22,442 bases of DNA, from positions 1 through 22,442 of IMG/VR virus record IMGVR_UViG_3300009173_000088; one strand, given 5' to 3'. Of this stretch, positions 18,710 through 22,442 are shown piece by piece (within the stretch, counting starts at the first letter, position 1; every line of letters begins with the position of its first letter). The translations under genes and the position numbers were made by a program. This DNA is from a virus. The notes beneath the pieces were generated by a model. It had not been told where the DNA came from. It saw only the letters and a list, made by a program, of their open reading frames with translations, and ran no database searches.

Positions 18710-20113
18710 ATGGCATCACCATTAAAAGTTTACAATTCTGGATCGGCTGTTCAAGTAATGACCGAAGCAGAAATCGACAGTATGATAGTACCTCTTGTTC
18801 TGCAAGAGTTTGCGTCTAATAATGTTTATAATGTAAGAGGAAATTGTACCGCGTATGCTAATAATGATGGCAACGTCGGTTCCTTTGATAATAGATACAG
18901 AGACGATGACGTAGGTGATCATCCTATTTCCGCATCGAATTTTACCACAACCACTTGGTCTATCCAACAAGAACAATCCAACGCTGCTAGTACAGCTAAC
19001 GTAATCTATCCAACAAAACTTATTGTTTCAGGCAATAAACTTCAGCAAATGAACTTTGCGGATTTAATAGCTACTATTCTAGCTAGAGTTTCTAATAATT
19101 GGAGAACTAATTTATATCCTGTAGGAGGTTATTATTTCGGCCCTGCCGCGCCCGATGCAGATACATGGATTTATACTGGCGACGCTGTAACAGAAACTTA
19201 TAGACAAGCTGGTGCTGATAGTGAAATTGTTTATAGGTTATGGAGAAAAACTGCCCCCAATACAACTTCTGGTGATCGGCCTATTTATAATAGGCCAGGT
19301 AATGATGGTGTTCAGGAAATGACTGATGCTGATATTAAATCATTAGCGGCGGAGTGGAGAAATTATTTGATGAATAGCAGTGTCGGAGAAGATATTGGTT
19401 ATTATAAATTAGTAGTTGGCACTTCAACCCCGACTCCCGGAACATGGGTTCAAACCGGTGCTTATACAGATTATCTAACAGATACTGGCGATGTAATTTA
19501 TTCCCAAGGATATGAAGGAATATATTCTCAAATGTATGAAGGAATATATTCAGGACAATATTTAGGATTATATTCTGGACAATTTACAGGTATATATTCT
19601 GGACAATTTACAGGTATATATTCAGGTCAATTCACTGGACTTTTTTCACGTGGTTATGAAGGTTTTTATTCGCAAGGATATTCCGGTGGATATGCAGGTG
19701 GTTATCAAGGTCCTTATCAAGGTGGATATACAACCGCATATACTGTAACATATGGGTCTGGAAGTGAAGCTCCTAATCCTCAAGCTTCTTCGGAAGGTGG
19801 TTCATTTTCTCATACATATTCTGGAGTTTATTCTGGAATTTTTTCAGGTACATTTTCTGGACAATATTCTAATCAATTTGCTGGATTTTATTCTAATCAA
19901 TATGAGGGAATTTATTCACTAGGTTTTCAAGGAATATTTTCACAGGGATTTGAAGGAATATATTCACAGGGTTTTGAAGGATATTATTCTCAAATGTATG
20001 TAGGAATATATTCAGGACAATATTCTGGATTTTATAGTAATCAATATACGGGGAGAACTGTATTAGCTTCTTTAGATTCTCAGCCGTATACTTTTTGGAA
20101 GAGGATTAACTAA
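18710..20113 (+). CDS. Virion protein with octapeptide aromatic/Gly/Ser repeats, copy A
   Basis: A 467-residue protein in two halves. The N-terminal half (1-263) contains three diverged copies of a module that opens VQVMTEAEID (14-23), LQQMNFADLI (111-120) and VQEMTDADIK (201-210), the latter two ending in a strand followed by a P-x-x-x-TW element. The C-terminal half is repetitive. Residues 264-343 and 370-449 are each ten perfect octads of the form (Y/F)-S-x-x-(Y/F)-x-G-x. A linker containing YGSGSEAPNPQASSEGG separates them and the protein ends YTFWKRIN. The next gene has the same plan. I know no characterised family for it. Context and repetitiveness argue for a fibre, whisker or tip protein on the virion. 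There is no strong ribosome binding site before the ATG, an oddity in this window. The TAATG overlap with the next gene implies coupled expression. The structural role is inference. Confidence 0.7.
   Translation: MASPLKVYNSGSAVQVMTEAEIDSMIVPLVLQEFASNNVYNVRGNCTAYANNDGNVGSFDNRYRDDDVGDHPISASNFTTTTWSIQQEQSNAASTANVIYPTKLIVSGNKLQQMNFADLIATILARVSNNWRTNLYPVGGYYFGPAAPDADTWIYTGDAVTETYRQAGADSEIVYRLWRKTAPNTTSGDRPIYNRPGNDGVQEMTDADIKSLAAEWRNYLMNSSVGEDIGYYKLVVGTSTPTPGTWVQTGAYTDYLTDTGDVIYSQGYEGIYSQMYEGIYSGQYLGLYSGQFTGIYSGQFTGIYSGQFTGLFSRGYEGFYSQGYSGGYAGGYQGPYQGGYTTAYTVTYGSGSEAPNPQASSEGGSFSHTYSGVYSGIFSGTFSGQYSNQFAGFYSNQYEGIYSLGFQGIFSQGFEGIYSQGFEGYYSQMYVGIYSGQYSGFYSNQYTGRTVLASLDSQPYTFWKRIN
19499..19738 (+). 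repeat. Octapeptide-coding repeat block 1 of copy A
   Basis: Ten consecutive 24-base units encode octads such as YSQGYEGI, YSGQFTGI (twice in a row) and FSRGYEGF. Two adjacent units at about 19570-19620 are almost identical in DNA. Other units vary at silent and non-silent sites, so the array is coding-constrained and not a recent slippage product throughout. Confidence 0.95.
19817..20056 (+). repeat. Octapeptide-coding repeat block 2 of copy A
   Basis: Ten further 24-base units encode octads such as YSNQYEGI, FSQGFEGI and YSGQYSGF, in the same length and register as block 1. The first two units are built from YSGV/YSGI/FSGT/FSGQ tetrads. The last two units are almost identical at DNA level to the end of block 2 in the following gene. 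Confidence 0.95.
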
Positions 20114-21852
20114 TGAGTAAACCTTGTCGAATATTGCCATTTGGAGCGAATACCGGGCTTGGTTCTAGTGAAACAGGCAATTTGTTTATAGGAAAATTAA
20201 CAGAAACGGGTTCCGGTGCTTCAGCGAATGTTGGAGAAATATGGGGAATAAATGAGCATCAGGGTGCCAGTGGTCAAGATACATATAAGAACGATATTGA
20301 TGCAGGAGACTACTTAGTAATTAGATATCAAGAATATGGAATGCTCGGCGTTGGGCAGTTCATTAAAGTTACAAATGTTACCGGTACTTTTGGCTCAGCA
20401 GTATTAACATTGGAAGATGGTGCAGCTCCCGACATTTATAGTTATTTAAATGCGTCCGGCGGAAATTATACTGGTCAAACTGATGTTGAAGTTATTTTTG
20501 AAAAAGTAGAAAGTTGGGGCGTACAGGAAATGACTGTAGACCAAATCGATGAGTCATGTGTTGTTCCTATTTTTGAAAGATGGGGAAGTTATACAAAAGG
20601 AACGGCAGGCAATGATTTTTGGAAGGGTCATGTTCGACCGATTTCTGGCACCAGTGCTACAGCCGGTTTTACTAGTGCTGGATATATAGGTGAAAGATAT
20701 AGAAGTCCGGACGTTGTAGGAGATCACCCAGTTGCGAATAATGTATCTATAACTAATGTATTATTAGAATATAATTCCGGCAGTGATCCATATAATGGAA
20801 CCAGTTTTAATGAAACTCATGTTGATGATACAGATAGTGTTCCTCCATTTATTAAGGTCGACGGCAGTAATGTCAAAGTTATGACTGAATCAGAAATGGA
20901 AGATAGTTCAGATACTGTAATCGAAAGATGTGTTCAATATTATATTAGTGCAGCTAATACAGTAGGTTCTTATCATATTGGAACATCACCTGGAGATGGA
21001 GATACTAGTTCTTGGCATAGTGAAACATTTTTTGAAGATAATGTTATATCCTCATCCGGTGCTGCAAATACTACTTATAATCTCTATAGAAAAGAATCTG
21101 GTATAACAAGAGGATGGAGCGGTACTAGATTATTATCAAATGCTAATACAACTTCAAGAGCTGCAAATTCCGTTTATTATTTTGGTGGAACTAATACTGA
21201 TTATATTGCCGTTGGAAATTATCCACGTGCTGCAACAGATGAAGTAATTTATAAACCTATATATCAAGATACTCCTAATCTAAAAGAAACGGCGCATACC
21301 GCTGGTATTTCCGGAACTTTAACAAATACTGCTAATGATGCAGGAATGCATTTATATTGGCATAAACGTTTATTAAGAAATGTTCTTTCAAAAACAATAG
21401 GTACTTATGCATTTGTCGCCGGAGGTTCCGCGCCTGGAACCGGTACATGGCAAGCCGTAGGAACATGCTCGGATAGATTAACAACCATTGGAGATGTAAT
21501 TTATTCTCAAGGATATGAAGGTATCTATTCTGCATCATATGAAGGTATCTATTCTGCTGGGTTTCAAGGGCCATATGAAGGAATTTATTCTTCCGGTTTT
21601 CAAGGTGGATATACTTTTACATATGGGTCTGGAGGAGAATCTCCTAATCCTCAAGCTTCTTCAGAGGGTCCAACATATTCTGGAGTTTATTCTTCTGGCT
21701 TTACAGGAATATATTCAGGAATATATTCTCAGGGCTTTACATCAACATATTCAGGCCAATATTCTGGATTTTATAGTAATCAATATACAGGCACAACAGT
21801 TTTTACTGTCCTGGAACAAGATGATTATTCTTTCTGGAAAAGAGTAACATAA
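20113..21852 (+). CDS. Virion protein with aromatic/Gly/Ser tetrad repeats, copy B
   Basis: A 579-residue protein paralogous to the one encoded just upstream. The first ~135 residues are distinct (opening MSKPCRILPFGANTGLGSSE, with a beta-rich YLVIRYQEYG segment). Then come modules like those of copy A: VQEMTVDQID at 137, with a VGDHP motif shared with copy A, VKVMTESEME at 254, and a less clear third copy around 410-455 ending GTGTWQAVGT. The C-terminal part has repeat blocks at residues 464-503 and 522-561, each ten aromatic-x-x-x tetrads. They are separated by YGSGGESPNPQASSEG, and the protein ends YSFWKRVT. Both blocks are half the length of those in copy A. The start overlaps the preceding stop by one base, and a strong ribosome binding site, GGAAGAGGA, lies at 20097-20105. 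It is probably a fibre or decoration protein assembled with or beside copy A. Confidence 0.7.
   Translation: MSKPCRILPFGANTGLGSSETGNLFIGKLTETGSGASANVGEIWGINEHQGASGQDTYKNDIDAGDYLVIRYQEYGMLGVGQFIKVTNVTGTFGSAVLTLEDGAAPDIYSYLNASGGNYTGQTDVEVIFEKVESWGVQEMTVDQIDESCVVPIFERWGSYTKGTAGNDFWKGHVRPISGTSATAGFTSAGYIGERYRSPDVVGDHPVANNVSITNVLLEYNSGSDPYNGTSFNETHVDDTDSVPPFIKVDGSNVKVMTESEMEDSSDTVIERCVQYYISAANTVGSYHIGTSPGDGDTSSWHSETFFEDNVISSSGAANTTYNLYRKESGITRGWSGTRLLSNANTTSRAANSVYYFGGTNTDYIAVGNYPRAATDEVIYKPIYQDTPNLKETAHTAGISGTLTNTANDAGMHLYWHKRLLRNVLSKTIGTYAFVAGGSAPGTGTWQAVGTCSDRLTTIGDVIYSQGYEGIYSASYEGIYSAGFQGPYEGIYSSGFQGGYTFTYGSGGESPNPQASSEGPTYSGVYSSGFTGIYSGIYSQGFTSTYSGQYSGFYSNQYTGTTVFTVLEQDDYSFWKRVT
21502..21621 (+). 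repeat. Aromatic-tetrad repeat block 1 of copy B
   Basis: Ten tetrads (YSQG, YEGI, YSAS, YEGI, YSAG, FQGP, YEGI, YSSG, FQGG, YTFT) keep an aromatic residue at every fourth position. A half-octad insertion (YEGI) breaks the octad register but not the four-residue one, which suggests that four residues are the basic unit. Confidence 0.93.
21676..21795 (+). repeat. Aromatic-tetrad repeat block 2 of copy B
   Basis: Ten tetrads (YSGV, YSSG, FTGI, YSGI, YSQG, FTST, YSGQ, YSGF, YSNQ, YTGT). The last four are encoded by DNA nearly identical to the end of block 2 in copy A (about 20020-20049), including one run of more than 25 identical bases. Confidence 0.93.
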
Positions 21853-21855
21853 ATA
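21848..21855 (+). promoter_or_regulatory. Candidate T4-type late promoter before the last gene
   Basis: CATAAATA matches the T4 late consensus TATAAATA at seven of eight positions and overlaps the stop codon of the preceding gene. It lies 38 bases before the ATG at 21886 and would start transcription just upstream of a ribosome binding site. It is the best-placed late-promoter candidate in the window, though short and A/T-rich. Confidence 0.4.
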
Positions 21856-21860
21856 CATAT

Positions 21861-21872
21861 AATATTAATATT
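21861..21872. repeat. 12-base perfect palindrome in the 33-base gap
   Basis: AATATTAATATT is its own reverse complement and lies between the candidate late promoter and the ribosome binding site (AAAGGA at 21876-21881). In such A/T-rich sequence it may be chance; a role as a weak RNA hairpin or protein site is possible. Confidence 0.3.
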
Positions 21873-21885
21873 ATGAAAGGAAAAA

Positions 21886-21915
21886 ATGGCTGAACAAAAA
21901 GTGGCTGAACAAGAA
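21886..21915 (+). repeat. 15-base tandem duplication at the start of the last gene
   Basis: ATGGCTGAACAAAAA is followed directly by GTGGCTGAACAAGAA (13 of 15 bases identical), encoding MAEQK then VAEQE. It creates a possible second start codon (GTG) at 21901. Only the first copy has a well-spaced ribosome binding site, so 21886 is preferred. Confidence 0.8.
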
Positions 21916-22442
21916 GAGTGGACACATGATACAATGATTGAGGGCCTGTGGCGCTCAGATCAAAAAAAAGAAATTTCTATTCTTTATGAAAGACAAGATA
22001 AATCTAGATACTCTGGACAGGCTTTAGAAGATTCACGAGAATGGAAAGATTTTTTTCACAAATTTACATCTGAACAAATTGATGAATTTTCTGAAACTAA
22101 TAAACAGCAACGCGAAATTCAAAATAAAGACAGAGGCCCTAGATCAAATATTAAACAAAGGGATGAAAAACAACGATTTGAAAGAAAAAGAGCTGCAGAT
22201 GATTTAGAAACTTTATTCCGAGCTAAATTAGAAGCTTTTGAAATTCCAGAAGTTAGAGATAGTGAAAATAGAGAATTAAGATCCCGAATTAGAAAATCTA
22301 AATCATTAACAGAAATTTCCGCACTAGTTGCGTCTTTTATAACTTTATCTATAATTAGAGTAACTTTATCTGCGGAAGGTCTTTTGGATGAAAGATCTAC
22401 AGAGGAACCAGCAGCTAATACATCAACAATTGAAGCAGTGGC
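21886..22442 (+). CDS. Uncharacterised charged helical protein, partial (runs off the window)
   Basis: An open frame of 185 codons from ATG at 21886 to the window edge with no stop. The protein is highly charged and predicted mostly helical. It opens MAEQKVAEQEEWTHDTMIEG, has a Lys/Arg/Glu/Gln-rich middle (RDEKQRFERKRAADDLETLF), then FEIPEVRDSENRELRSRIRK (starting near residue 117) and a short hydrophobic stretch, SALVASFITLSIIRVTL, that is amphipathic and not a convincing membrane segment. The FEIPEVRDSENREL segment resembles conserved hypothetical proteins of T4-like cyanophages as I recall them; no function is known to me. AAAGGA upstream supports this start. An earlier ATG at 21873 closes after six codons. 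It does not resemble gp13 or gp14, the neck proteins that often follow in related genomes. Confidence 0.7.
   Translation, partial: MAEQKVAEQEEWTHDTMIEGLWRSDQKKEISILYERQDKSRYSGQALEDSREWKDFFHKFTSEQIDEFSETNKQQREIQNKDRGPRSNIKQRDEKQRFERKRAADDLETLFRAKLEAFEIPEVRDSENRELRSRIRKSKSLTEISALVASFITLSIIRVTLSAEGLLDERSTEEPAANTSTIEAV

Noticed and set aside
19499-20056. CRISPR array or intergenic satellite
   Set aside because: The 24-base periodicity is protein-coding. There are no unique spacers between constant repeats, and the variation keeps an aromatic/Gly/Ser code.
19499-20056. Collagen-like or polyglycine-II fibre domain
   Set aside because: Collagen needs Gly every third residue and polyglycine-II needs Gly-rich runs. 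Here the period is four/eight with aromatics as the fixed positions.
21515-21847. Plus-strand 110-codon frame inside the second repeat protein
   Set aside because: It is the shifted reading of the repeat DNA (recurrent KVSILHHM-like units) within a gene whose own frame has a clear repeat design, a conserved tail and a strong ribosome binding site.
1-22442. tRNA genes, integrase, transposase or lysogeny genes
   Set aside because: No cloverleaf, transposase or recombinase signature was seen. The window is essentially all structural coding sequence.

Overview
The window is a run of virion structural genes from a T4-like myovirus, all on the + strand and nearly gap-free (the largest gene-free stretch is about 43 bases). 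The anchors are T4-family baseplate wedge proteins recognisable by sequence: gp25, gp6, a greatly enlarged gp7-like protein and gp8. These are followed by a giant DUF4815-type structural protein. The low GC, the gene order 25-6-7-8-DUF4815 and the fibre-like genes that follow point to the marine T4-like group infecting bacteria such as cyanobacteria or SAR11. The host cannot be fixed from this window.

Layout: 44-466 gp25; 475-2361 gp6; 2361-9002 a 2213-residue gp7-like protein with a long C-terminal extension; 9035-10762 gp8; 10784-16915 a 2043-residue DUF4815 protein; 16908-17165 a small helical protein; 17155-18690 a fibre-like beta-rich protein; 18710-20113 and 20113-21852 two tandem, partly paralogous proteins; 21886 to the window end, the start of an uncharacterised charged, helical protein. 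Several junctions overlap by 1 to 11 bases (TAATG or longer overlaps), which suggests translational coupling in one or a few late transcripts. Sequences resembling the T4 late promoter TATAAATA lie upstream of gene 25, gene 8 and the last gene.

Working together, gp6, gp7, gp8 and gp25 would build the baseplate wedges. The DUF4815 protein and the three proteins after the small helical gene are placed where T4 encodes its peripheral baseplate, fibre and whisker parts (gp9 to gp12 and wac), none of which is recognisable here. The periphery of this particle is therefore apparently built from different proteins.

The most striking element is a strict aromatic/Gly/Ser repeat in the two tandem proteins at 18710-21852. 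An aromatic residue occurs at every fourth position, organised in the first protein as two blocks of ten octapeptides. A conserved NPQASSEG-containing linker separates the blocks in both proteins, and both end in a shared FWKR tail. The second striking element is the gp7-like protein, which carries a cupredoxin-like domain with His/Cys/His preserved, a carbohydrate-binding-like jelly roll and duplicated fibre-type modules.
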